Shown: piece after piece, positions 1 to 11,860 of the stretch | Layout of the letters: each line of letters begins with the position of its first letter | How positions within the stretch are numbered: position 1 is the first letter of the stretch | The notes under the pieces: model-generated | What the model saw: the letters and a program-made list of their open reading frames with translations, nothing else | Told to the model about the DNA's origin: nothing | Databases searched by the model: none | Made by a program: the position numbers and the translations under genes | Assembly: GCA_942492825.1 (NCBI GenBank) | Contig: OW818635.1 | Location: forward strand, 1 to 64,000 | Origin: GWE2-51-13 sp942492825 | Lineage (GTDB): Bacteria; Bacillota_I; Bacilli_A; Erysipelotrichales; Erysipelotrichaceae | Length of the DNA stretch: 64,000 bases | Reading direction: 5' to 3'

Positions 1-166
1 GGTATTATAAGTAAGCGCTCGACGGGAAGCAGAAATGCGAAACGGACGAGGACGCGAGCGGATCTTTGAAAACTAAATAGGAAATCACGTCGATTCAAAA
101 AAACAAAACGGCAGGAATGCCGAACCGCTCTAAGCGGTAAAATAAACAAAAACAATGAGCAAGTCA
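1..166 (+). other. rRNA operon leader
   Basis: Sequence upstream of the 16S gene with no coding potential. A TATTAT at 3-8 could be a -10 box, but its -35 would lie outside the window. The leader carries the left arm of the 16S processing stem. Confidence 0.6.
69..86 (+). repeat. 16S processing stem, left arm
   Basis: An 18-base arm whose exact reverse complement lies at 1730-1747, just after the 16S gene. Flanking inverted repeats of this kind form the long stem that RNase III cuts to release pre-16S rRNA. The role is inferred from position and perfect pairing. Confidence 0.75.
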
Positions 167-1697
<1,531 letters not shown>

Positions 1698-1776
1698 TAA
1701 GGAGAAAGAGTAGACAATGAAGACAACGCGATTTCCTATTTAGTTTTGAGAGCTCCGCTCTCAGGATGGTTCTTTG

Positions 1777-1792
1777 AAAACCGAATAACAGA
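1777..1792 (+). repeat. 23S processing stem, left arm
   Basis: A 16-base arm in the 16S-23S spacer (1698-1901), exactly complementary to 4835-4850 after the 23S gene. Together they can form the RNase III stem around 23S. The spacer also contains a small GAGAGC/GCTCTC hairpin at 1748-1763 and no tRNA. Confidence 0.75.
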
Positions 1793-1901
1793 AAAGACAT
1801 AGTCTTTCTGGATAGTGAAAGAAAAAAACAAAAGATTTTCACAAATCGAGAAAAAAACAGTGTTAAACAGTAATCAATCGCAAATTGAAAAAACAAGCAG
1901 T

Positions 1902-4790
<2,889 letters not shown>

Positions 4791-4869
4791 ACAAAACAAC
4801 ATTGAAAAAACACTATCGAGAAAGAATACAAAAATCTGTTATTCGGTTTTGAGAGACACCATCTCTCAC

Positions 4870-4984
4870 ATCCGGTGGTTATGGCAAAGTGGTCACACCT
4901 GTTCCCATCCCGAACACAGAAGTTAAGCACTTTCGCGGTGACAATAGCTATGCATGCCATAGTGAAGATAACTCGCTGCCGGAT
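4870..4984 (+). rRNA. rrf: 5S ribosomal RNA
   Basis: About 115 nt. Terminal helix arms ATCCGG (4870-4875) and CCGGAT (4979-4984) pair perfectly, and the internal CCGAACACAGAAGTTAAGC is the 5S signature. It is the last gene of the rRNA operon and is followed directly by a strong terminator. Confidence 0.95.
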
Positions 4985-4989
4985 TTATC

Positions 4990-5017
4990 GAGCTCTCAAC
5001 CGAGAGCTCTTTTTTTT
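4990..5017 (+). terminator. rRNA operon terminator
   Basis: Stem GAGCTCTC / GAGAGCTC around an AACC loop, followed by eight T. Confidence 0.95.
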
Positions 5018-5036
5018 GCGTTTGGCACATATGAAT

Positions 5037-5066
5037 TTGTGATGATACGTCGCGATATGCTATAAT
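5037..5066 (+). promoter_or_regulatory. Promoter of the tsaE operon
   Basis: TTGTGA (-35) and TATAAT (-10) with 18-nt spacing, placed between the rRNA terminator and the tsaE ribosome binding site. Confidence 0.75.
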
Positions 5067-5086
5067 ACAACACGTTAGGAGAGCCA

Positions 5087-5539
5087 ATGGAAAGAACACT
5101 GACAACACATTCTGCAGCCGAAACAAAGGCTTTCGCGGAAAAACTAGGAAAAATCCTGGATGCGGGCACCTGCATCCTTTTAAGCGGCGACTTAGGCGCC
5201 GGTAAGACGACTTTTACCCAAGGATTAGCGAAAGGTTTGGATATAAGCAAGAACGTAAGTTCCCCGACCTTCACGATCCTCAAAGTCTACCAAGGTAGAT
5301 TACCCTTGTATCATATCGATGCCTATCGGTTGGAAGGATTACATCAAGATCTTGGTTTCGAAGAACTGATGGAGGATGAAGGGATCACGGTCATCGAATG
5401 GCCGGATTACATGAGTGATCAACTACCCACTGAGTATTTGCGTATCGATATCAAACGCAAAGGCGAGTTCGCCCGTAAATTCACTTTCATCGCTCAAGGA
5501 GAAAAGTATCAAGCCTTGTTGGAGGGACTTAACCTATGA
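5087..5539 (+). CDS. tsaE: tRNA t6A biosynthesis ATPase TsaE
   Basis: Small cytoplasmic ATPase (150 aa) of the TsaB-TsaD-TsaE complex, which transfers threonylcarbamoyl to A37 of tRNAs that read ANN codons. A P-loop GDLGAGKTT lies at residues 34-42, and the length is normal for the family. The start follows a TTAGGAGAG ribosome binding site. The stop overlaps the tsaB start as ATGA, giving translational coupling. It is first in the operon tsaE-tsaB-rimI-tsaD. Confidence 0.95.
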   Translation: MERTLTTHSAAETKAFAEKLGKILDAGTCILLSGDLGAGKTTFTQGLAKGLDISKNVSSPTFTILKVYQGRLPLYHIDAYRLEGLHQDLGFEELMEDEGITVIEWPDYMSDQLPTEYLRIDIKRKGEFARKFTFIAQGEKYQALLEGLNL

Positions 5540-6135
5540 AAACCGTATGTTTGGATACCTCTCATCGCACATTGACAATTGCGTTGATCGACGGGGAAAA
5601 ATTGATCTACAGCTACCAGAAGGACGCATTCAAAGCACAGTCCGAAACCATTATGATCGAACTCGACCAAGCGTTTAAAAACGTTGGGTGGAAGCCTAAA
5701 GATTTGCAGGCGATGGTCATCACCGACGGACCGGGTTCCTATACCGGAATCCGCATCGCGATGACGATCGCCAAAGTCATCTGCCAACAAGCCTCTCTAC
5801 CGCTATATACCGTCTCGTCTCTACGATTATTAGCTGGAAACGAAGGTAAATCAGCTGCGCTTATGGACGCGCGTGGAAAACGTGCTTATTTCGGTCTTTA
5901 CCGTAACGGTGAGGTTGAGGTCGAGGACTGTGTTTTACCGATCGAAGAGATCACGAAAATCGTGTCGAGTGAAACTCCGATCTATGGCGATGTCGATTTA
6001 GATATGAAATTCGCGACGATTCCCGATCTTGCCCAACGCTTTCTCGATGTTAAAAGATATTGGACTCGTGTCGAAAACATCCATACGTTACAACCCCGGT
6101 ACCTGAAGGAAACCGAGGTTCATATCAAACCATGA
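5536..6135 (+). CDS. tsaB: tRNA t6A biosynthesis protein TsaB
   Basis: 199-aa actin-fold protein of the YeaZ type, the non-catalytic partner of TsaD in t6A synthesis. The N-terminal CLDTSHRTLTIALID and the ITDGPGSYTGIRI block are typical. It overlaps tsaE by 4 nt and rimI by 4 nt (ATGA in both cases), so the four genes are translated as a coupled unit. Confidence 0.93.
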   Translation: MKTVCLDTSHRTLTIALIDGEKLIYSYQKDAFKAQSETIMIELDQAFKNVGWKPKDLQAMVITDGPGSYTGIRIAMTIAKVICQQASLPLYTVSSLRLLAGNEGKSAALMDARGKRAYFGLYRNGEVEVEDCVLPIEEITKIVSSETPIYGDVDLDMKFATIPDLAQRFLDVKRYWTRVENIHTLQPRYLKETEVHIKP

Positions 6136-6569
6136 TTCGAAGAATGCGTCCCGAAGATATTTCCCGGGTAAACACCATCGAAGCGGAAATCTTCACCAGT
6201 GCTTGGACCGAAGCGGATTTTATCTATGAGCTAAATGAAAATCCCTTTGCGTTCTATTTTGTCTGGGAATACGAAAATGTTATCGAAGGGTATGTCGGAT
6301 TATGGATTCTGTTTGATCAAGCGCAAATCACGACCTTAGGGGTCGATCTTGCCTTTCGCAATCAAGGAATCGGAAAAGCACTGATGCGCCATGCAATGGA
6401 TTACTGCACCCAAGAGCACGTTAAAAGTGTGACGTTGGAAGTAAGAGTCAGCAATCTTCCGGCCATCAAACTTTATGAGTCGTTTGGCTTTATAACGAAA
6501 GGCATACGCAAAGACTACTATCAGGACAATCATGAAGACGCCTACCTGATGGTGTTGGAAAGGGAATAA
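6132..6569 (+). CDS. rimI: Ribosomal-protein-alanine N-acetyltransferase RimI
   Basis: GNAT-fold acetyltransferase of 145 aa, usually acetylating the N-terminus of ribosomal protein S18. The acetyl-CoA binding loop FRNQGIGKALM and the C-terminal LYESFGF are visible. The start chosen is the ATG at 6132, overlapping the tsaB stop; an upstream in-frame ATG at 6060 lies inside tsaB and would add a non-GNAT extension. rimI between tsaB and tsaD is a common Firmicutes order. Confidence 0.9.
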   Translation: MIRRMRPEDISRVNTIEAEIFTSAWTEADFIYELNENPFAFYFVWEYENVIEGYVGLWILFDQAQITTLGVDLAFRNQGIGKALMRHAMDYCTQEHVKSVTLEVRVSNLPAIKLYESFGFITKGIRKDYYQDNHEDAYLMVLERE

Positions 6570-6570
6570 G

Positions 6571-7578
6571 ATGAAAAAAACCAGAATCTTAGCGATCGAA
6601 TCCAGTTGCGATGAAACCGCCGTGGCGATCGTTGATGACGGAAAAGAACTACTTTCGAATATCGTTTCTTCGCAAATTAATGTCCATAGTAAGTTCGGCG
6701 GGGTCATTCCCGAAGTCGCAAGTCGTATCCACGTGGAAAATATCACGGTCGTCCTTGACGAAGCTCTACAAAAAGCAGGGTTAACCATGGAAGACATCGA
6801 TGCGATAGCGGTCACACATGGACCGGGTTTGGTCGGGTCTCTCCATATCGGCATACAAGCCGCCAAAGCCTTGGCATGGTATTACGATAAACCGTTAGTG
6901 CCCGTTCATCATATCGCCGGGCATATCTATGCCAATCGTTTCGCGGATGAACTTTGCTATCCTTTATTGGCGCTGGTTGTTTCCGGCGGACATACCGAGT
7001 TGGTCTATTTGAAGTCGGAATACTCGTTTGAAATCTTAGGGACGACGCAGGACGATGCGATCGGGGAAGCTTACGATAAAGTGGCCAGAGTGTTAGGTTT
7101 ATCTTATCCGGGTGGACCTGCGATTGACCAACTCGCTAAAAACGGAGTCAAACATTATCGATTACCGAAAGTAAAAACGGAAAACGAACTTGATTTCTCG
7201 TTTAGCGGATTGAAATCAGCGGTACTACAATTGGTAAGCAAACAAACCAAAATCAAGGAAGATATCATACCGGAAGACTTGGCATATGCGTTTCAAGAAG
7301 CGGCATTGGACGAATTGATCCAAAAAACAAAGGCGGCAATAACGCGGTATGATGTCAAACATTTCGTGTTGGCAGGCGGTGTTGCGGCCAATTCAAGACT
7401 ACGGGAAAGAGTGAACTTACTGAAGGATGATTTTCCGGAATTGACCGTCACGATCCCGCCGATGTGGTGCTGCACCGACAATGCGGCGATGATCGCAATG
7501 GCCGGAACCTTGGCGTTTAATGCGGGACATCGCGCCGATTTGTCACTGTCCGCCGATCCCGGATTAGAGCTTGCATAG
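6571..7578 (+). CDS. tsaD: tRNA N6-threonylcarbamoyladenosine transferase TsaD
   Basis: Catalytic subunit (335 aa) that moves threonylcarbamoyl from the AMP adduct to tRNA A37. It shows the metal-binding HHIAGH motif, the VVSGGHTEL block and the C-terminal GGVAANSRLR and CTDNAAMIA motifs of the Kae1/Gcp family. It starts one base after the rimI stop and has its own AAGGGAATAAG ribosome binding site. Last gene of the t6A operon. Confidence 0.97.
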   Translation: MKKTRILAIESSCDETAVAIVDDGKELLSNIVSSQINVHSKFGGVIPEVASRIHVENITVVLDEALQKAGLTMEDIDAIAVTHGPGLVGSLHIGIQAAKALAWYYDKPLVPVHHIAGHIYANRFADELCYPLLALVVSGGHTELVYLKSEYSFEILGTTQDDAIGEAYDKVARVLGLSYPGGPAIDQLAKNGVKHYRLPKVKTENELDFSFSGLKSAVLQLVSKQTKIKEDIIPEDLAYAFQEAALDELIQKTKAAITRYDVKHFVLAGGVAANSRLRERVNLLKDDFPELTVTIPPMWCCTDNAAMIAMAGTLAFNAGHRADLSLSADPGLELA

Positions 7579-7593
7579 CAAGATTATGTACAA

Positions 7594-7634
7594 AACAATA
7601 AATGTTTCACAATAAGAAATATATGTGTTATTAT
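7594..7634 (+). promoter_or_regulatory. rex promoter with a possible Rex operator
   Basis: TTCACA (-35, 7606-7611) and TATTAT (-10, 7629-7634) with 17-nt spacing. The -35 overlaps TTTCACAA (7605-7612), a perfect Rex half-site; the opposite half (AACAATAAA, 7594-7602) is degenerate. Autoregulation by Rex is an inference. Confidence 0.5.
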
Positions 7635-7654
7635 TAACAAGGTAGGTGATCACT

Positions 7655-8278
7655 ATGAAAGACAATAAAAATGTACCGAAGGCAACCCTTCAACGCTATC
7701 CCGTCTATTTAAAAGCACTACGCAAACTCGGCAACCTGGGTGTGCAACGCATCATGTCGCGCGAGCTCTCCGAATTCGTCGACATCGAACCGACGACGAT
7801 CCGCCGCGACTTCTCATTTCTGGGATCGTTAGGCAAACAAGGTTACGGTTATGAAGTCAACAAACTGATCGATATCTTCAATACCGAGCTGGGCGGGACC
7901 TTCGATGAGAAAATCATCATCGTCGGCGCCGGGAACCTTGGACGGGCGTTGATGAATTACAATCGTTGGAATCACGTCGTAGGCGAAATCGCCTGCGCGT
8001 TTGACATCATGCCGCATAAGCAGGGGAATATGTACGAGATCCCCGTTTATCCGATGGAGATGTTGAAGGAAAAAATGCCTCCGGGATGCCGGATCGCGAT
8101 TTTGACCGTTTCGAAAGATGTTCAGGAAACCGTCAATTTATTGGTTGAGAACGGCATTAAAGGCATTGTCGATTTCACCCACGAACACATCCAAGTACCG
8201 AAAGGTGTACGTGTCAAAGCCGTCGATGTCGTATCGATGGTACAAGAACTCGTATTCGAAACGAATTCGCTTAAATAA
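7655..8278 (+). CDS. rex: Redox-sensing transcriptional repressor Rex
   Basis: 207-aa repressor that reads the NADH/NAD+ ratio and controls fermentative genes. The N-terminal winged helix includes FVDIEPTTIRRDFSFLG, and a Rossmann motif VGAGNLGRAL begins near residue 87. The ATG at 7655 is preferred over the in-frame GTG at 7646 because the AGGTG ribosome binding site lies at normal distance from the ATG. It has its own promoter after tsaD. Its presence fits the fermentative genes in this window. Confidence 0.93.
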   Translation: MKDNKNVPKATLQRYPVYLKALRKLGNLGVQRIMSRELSEFVDIEPTTIRRDFSFLGSLGKQGYGYEVNKLIDIFNTELGGTFDEKIIIVGAGNLGRALMNYNRWNHVVGEIACAFDIMPHKQGNMYEIPVYPMEMLKEKMPPGCRIAILTVSKDVQETVNLLVENGIKGIVDFTHEHIQVPKGVRVKAVDVVSMVQELVFETNSLK

Positions 8279-8314
8279 GTCCGTTTTGGACGCAGCTAAA
8301 GGAGACTAGCAACC

Positions 8315-9697
8315 ATGGTTACATTTATGACTGTCCGCGAATTGTATGAACTGGCAGGCGAAGGTTCGCAATTCGAACTCGACGGGATCGAGTACGTTCA
8401 ACTGCAAGGTTGGGTGCGGACCAACCGCAATAGCAAATCGATCGGATTCATCGAACTGAACGACGGCACCTACTTCCGTAACTGCCAATTGGTATATAAC
8501 GGGGAAATGCAAAACTTCGATGAAGCGACGCGCTATCTGACCGGCACGGCGATCACGGTCACCGGGCTTTTCAAGCGCACTCCCGATATGAAGCAACCGT
8601 TTGAAATCGAAGTCAAAGAACTCGTATTGGAAGGCGCATGCGATGCGGAATACCCGCTCCAAAAGAAACGCCATTCCTTTGAATATCTACGTGAAATCGG
8701 TCATTTACGTCCGCGTACCAACACGTTCTCGGCGGTTTTCCGCGTGCGTTCGGTCTTGGCGATGGCCATCCACGAATTCTTCCAAAACCAAGGATTTGTC
8801 TATGTTCATGCCCCGATCCTCACCGGAAACGATGCGGAAGGCGCGGGCGAAGTCTTTACGGTCACGACCCGTGAAGATGCCAAATACGACGAAGACTTCT
8901 TCGGCAAGAAAGCCAACCTAACGGTTTCCGGTCAACTTCAGGCGGAAGCGTTCGCATTGGCGTTCCGCGATGTCTACACTTTCGGGCCGACCTTCCGGGC
9001 TGAGAATTCCAACACCGCCCGTCATGCCAGCGAGTTCTGGATGATCGAACCCGAAATCGCGTTTGCGGACCTGCAGGATGATATGGACTTGATTGAAGAC
9101 ATGGTCAAATCCTGTATCACCTATGTGCTGGAAAATGCTTCGGAAGAGATGAAGTTCTTCAACTCGATGATCGACACGACCTTGCTTGAACGACTTGAAA
9201 CGGTACGGAATACGGACTTCAAACGTATGCCCTATACCGAAGCGATCGAACATCTTCTCAAAGCCGATGTGACTTTCGAATATCCGGTTTCTTGGGGTGT
9301 GGATCTGCAATCCGAGCATGAACGCTATCTCTGCGAAAAGGTCGTCAACGGACCGGTTTTCTTGACCGACTATCCCAAAGACATCAAAGCCTTCTACATG
9401 CGCGTCAACGATGACGGGAAGACGGTCGCGGCTTGCGATCTGTTGGTTCCCTCGGTCGGCGAGTTGGTCGGCGGTTCGCAACGTGAAGAACGACTGGATA
9501 TGTTGAAGCAACGAATGGCTGAAATGAACGTACACGAAAAAGGCATGGAATGGTATCTGGATCTGCGCCGTTACGGCGGATGTAAGCATGCCGGATTCGG
9601 CCTGGGATTTGAACGTTTCCTGATGTATATCACCGGGATGCAAAATATCCGCGATGTCATTCCCTTTGCGCGTACGCCGAAAAACCTTCTATTCTAA
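8315..9697 (+). CDS. asnS: Asparagine--tRNA ligase
   Basis: Class II aminoacyl-tRNA synthetase (460 aa). The N-terminal OB fold binds the anticodon (LQGWVRTNRNSKSIGFIEL). Motif 2 is TFRAENSNTARHASEFWMIE and motif 3 is GLGFERFLMYITG. The ending NIRDVIPFART is characteristic of AsnRS over AspRS. The AAAGGAGA ribosome binding site at 8298-8305 supports the ATG at 8315; an ATG at 8327 is an alternative. The licD-like gene follows one base after the stop. Confidence 0.96.
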   Translation: MVTFMTVRELYELAGEGSQFELDGIEYVQLQGWVRTNRNSKSIGFIELNDGTYFRNCQLVYNGEMQNFDEATRYLTGTAITVTGLFKRTPDMKQPFEIEVKELVLEGACDAEYPLQKKRHSFEYLREIGHLRPRTNTFSAVFRVRSVLAMAIHEFFQNQGFVYVHAPILTGNDAEGAGEVFTVTTREDAKYDEDFFGKKANLTVSGQLQAEAFALAFRDVYTFGPTFRAENSNTARHASEFWMIEPEIAFADLQDDMDLIEDMVKSCITYVLENASEEMKFFNSMIDTTLLERLETVRNTDFKRMPYTEAIEHLLKADVTFEYPVSWGVDLQSEHERYLCEKVVNGPVFLTDYPKDIKAFYMRVNDDGKTVAACDLLVPSVGELVGGSQREERLDMLKQRMAEMNVHEKGMEWYLDLRRYGGCKHAGFGLGFERFLMYITGMQNIRDVIPFARTPKNLLF

Positions 9698-9698
9698 C

Positions 9699-10505
9699 AT
9701 GGACTATATCGTCAAAACCAACCCGGACGGCAGTGTCGTCACGGTCGCGGATGTCCAAAAAGTCCTTTTGGAGATGATGAAGGATATCGATGCGTTGTGT
9801 CGTAAACATGATATCCCGTATTGGCTTTACGGAGGGTCGGCATTGGGTGCCGTACGTCACGAGGGATTTATCCCTTGGGATGATGATGCGGACATCGCCA
9901 TCATGCGCGATGATTATAAACGTCTTCAAGCCGTGTTACCCGAATTGGGCGATGGTTACGTTTCCCATTGTTTCGATACCCATAAAGCCTATAACGTGAC
10001 GATTCCGACGATGAAAATCCGAAAAGTCGGCACTTATATCAAAGAAACCAACACATTACTCGAAAATAAAATCACGGATTGCGACGGATTGTTTGTCGAT
10101 GTGTTCGTATTTGACCATGCCAGCAAGAATCCGCTGATCGATCTACCGTTACGCTTATTGAATACGGCATTGATGCCGTTGATCGTTCTATTTGAAAACC
10201 TGAATACAAACCCGTTGCTTCTTAAGCGATGGTTTGTCTATAACGCGATCCTTTACGGAAAACTCAACAAGCATTCCGATTACGTCGGATGCGAGTTGAC
10301 CTGGACCTATAAGAATCCATTAAAGCCGTATGTCTTTAAGAAAGTCGATGTTTTTCCGGTACAGTATGTCAAATTCGAAGATACGACGCTGCCAATCCCG
10401 GCGCATCCGCACGAATTCCTGTGCACTTCGATCGCACCTTCCTACATGACACCGCCGCCTGAGGAAAAACGGGCACCGAAACACATCGTCGATATCCGTC
10501 TCTAA
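9699..10505 (+). CDS. LicD family nucleotidyltransferase-fold protein
   Basis: 268 aa. LicD proteins transfer phosphorylcholine or similar groups onto surface glycans, teichoic acids or glycolipids. The signature is clear: YWLYGGSALGAVRHEGFIP followed by WDDDADIAI, with the paired acidic metal ligands. The start at 9699 lies one base after the asnS stop with no good ribosome binding site, so translation probably depends on asnS. An upstream ATG at 9654 would overlap asnS deeply and is rejected. The transferred group cannot be told from sequence; no choline-uptake gene is seen nearby. Confidence 0.85.
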   Translation: MDYIVKTNPDGSVVTVADVQKVLLEMMKDIDALCRKHDIPYWLYGGSALGAVRHEGFIPWDDDADIAIMRDDYKRLQAVLPELGDGYVSHCFDTHKAYNVTIPTMKIRKVGTYIKETNTLLENKITDCDGLFVDVFVFDHASKNPLIDLPLRLLNTALMPLIVLFENLNTNPLLLKRWFVYNAILYGKLNKHSDYVGCELTWTYKNPLKPYVFKKVDVFPVQYVKFEDTTLPIPAHPHEFLCTSIAPSYMTPPPEEKRAPKHIVDIRL

Positions 10506-10523
10506 CACGAAGGAGGAATCACC

Positions 10524-11849
10524 ATGAGTATCAAACGTCGCAGCTTCGTGCCGCGAAAACGGCGTAAAATCCGTTGGCGTATCGTTGCCCCTTTGTGTCT
10601 CTTAGCGGTTCTTCTTTTCTATACGGCGTTTGTCTTTTTCTTTCCTAAAAAAGTCGTTGAACCGATCATTCCGTTTTCTGTCTGCAACCTTAGCGCATCT
10701 AAAACGCAAGCCTTGTTGCATGACCGGGTCATCGACGAAACGATCACGATGGGGGACTTTCTTGCCTATGGCGAGACCTTGAATTTGTATCAAGATGTCT
10801 ATTCGATTTATGAAGCCGATGCCTATACCGGTAAAACGATGAAGCTCTATGATCTCTGCAACATCGATCCGGAAACCGATCTGCCTGAATACACCTTCCT
10901 TTTGGAAGATACGGTCGATGGTCAGATTCCGATGGAATCGCTAAAACCGGGCTTCTATGAAGTCTATGTCACGCAAGATCTGGTCGAACGACGTTTGGTC
11001 AGCACGGAGAAAATCATGTCGACCTTTGAGAGCGTTCGACGTTCTTCCGGGTTAGGCAACGTCGTCACCGTCATGGCCGATACACGTCTGGTCAACACGG
11101 CCGATGATCAACCGGCGTTGATGGATAAGAATTACGTTTTTCTCAATGTTAAGGAAACCGAGATCGCAGAGTCGATCGCGGACATCTATATCGACGCCGG
11201 ACATCGTTCGACCAACGGATCCAGCATCGATGTCGGGCGCAGCGCCAACGGTTTGGTTGAAGCGGAAGAAACCTATAAAATGGCGGTGTTGCTGAAAACC
11301 GAGTTCGAAAAGTACGGACTCAAGGTTGTTTTGGCTCGTGAAGACGATGAAACCGTCATCGACAGTTACGGAGTCGGCGGAAGACTAAACAAAGCATATA
11401 GCGCAAAAGCCAAGTATTATATCGAAGTCCAACTCAATGGAAACTCCAACGCAACCCTACGCGGTTCCCGCGTGTACTATTCTTCATTCTCATCCAATCG
11501 CTTAGCGACGACCGTCTTCAAATCCCTACAGGAAATTAAACCCAATGATCCGTACTTCAAAGGAGTCTATGCCAGTTCACGCGATAAAGGACTGGATGCC
11601 AGACCGACGATCCGGGAATCCGGTGGAAGAATCTTGGCGGCCGGAACCTATAGCGACTTAAGTCGCGATGGCAATGCTTCTTTTGCGGCGGAGGCGAGCC
11701 TGGGTCTTCAGACATTGACGTTGGAATACGGCTACATCACCAATGCGGCCGATGCGAACTTTTGGAAGCAGAATATGCAGCAGCTGGCACAGAAAACGGT
11801 TGCCGGCTTTGTGAAACATCTACAGTTGGAGCCTGTGAGCACACCGTAG
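10524..11849 (+). CDS. Membrane-anchored N-acetylmuramoyl-L-alanine amidase-like protein
   Basis: 441 aa with a basic N-terminus, one membrane anchor (about residues 19-40), a roughly 180-aa extracytoplasmic linker and a C-terminal Amidase_3 domain. That family cuts the amide between muramic acid and the stem peptide using zinc. Visible ligands: His227 in IDAGHR, Glu246 and a C-terminal Glu401 in LTLEYGYITN. The second zinc histidine, normally in SIHAN, is replaced: the aligned stretch reads IEVQLN with Gln303. The domain may be inactive or altered. Ribosome binding site AAGGAGG. It probably shares a transcript with the licD-like gene. Confidence 0.85.
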   Translation: MSIKRRSFVPRKRRKIRWRIVAPLCLLAVLLFYTAFVFFFPKKVVEPIIPFSVCNLSASKTQALLHDRVIDETITMGDFLAYGETLNLYQDVYSIYEADAYTGKTMKLYDLCNIDPETDLPEYTFLLEDTVDGQIPMESLKPGFYEVYVTQDLVERRLVSTEKIMSTFESVRRSSGLGNVVTVMADTRLVNTADDQPALMDKNYVFLNVKETEIAESIADIYIDAGHRSTNGSSIDVGRSANGLVEAEETYKMAVLLKTEFEKYGLKVVLAREDDETVIDSYGVGGRLNKAYSAKAKYYIEVQLNGNSNATLRGSRVYYSSFSSNRLATTVFKSLQEIKPNDPYFKGVYASSRDKGLDARPTIRESGGRILAAGTYSDLSRDGNASFAAEASLGLQTLTLEYGYITNAADANFWKQNMQQLAQKTVAGFVKHLQLEPVSTP

Positions 11850-11860
11850 AAAGGATCTTT

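Noticed and set aside
8918..9643. 241-codon minus-strand frame opposite asnS
   Set aside because: Shadow of a recognised gene; no homology and no ribosome binding site.
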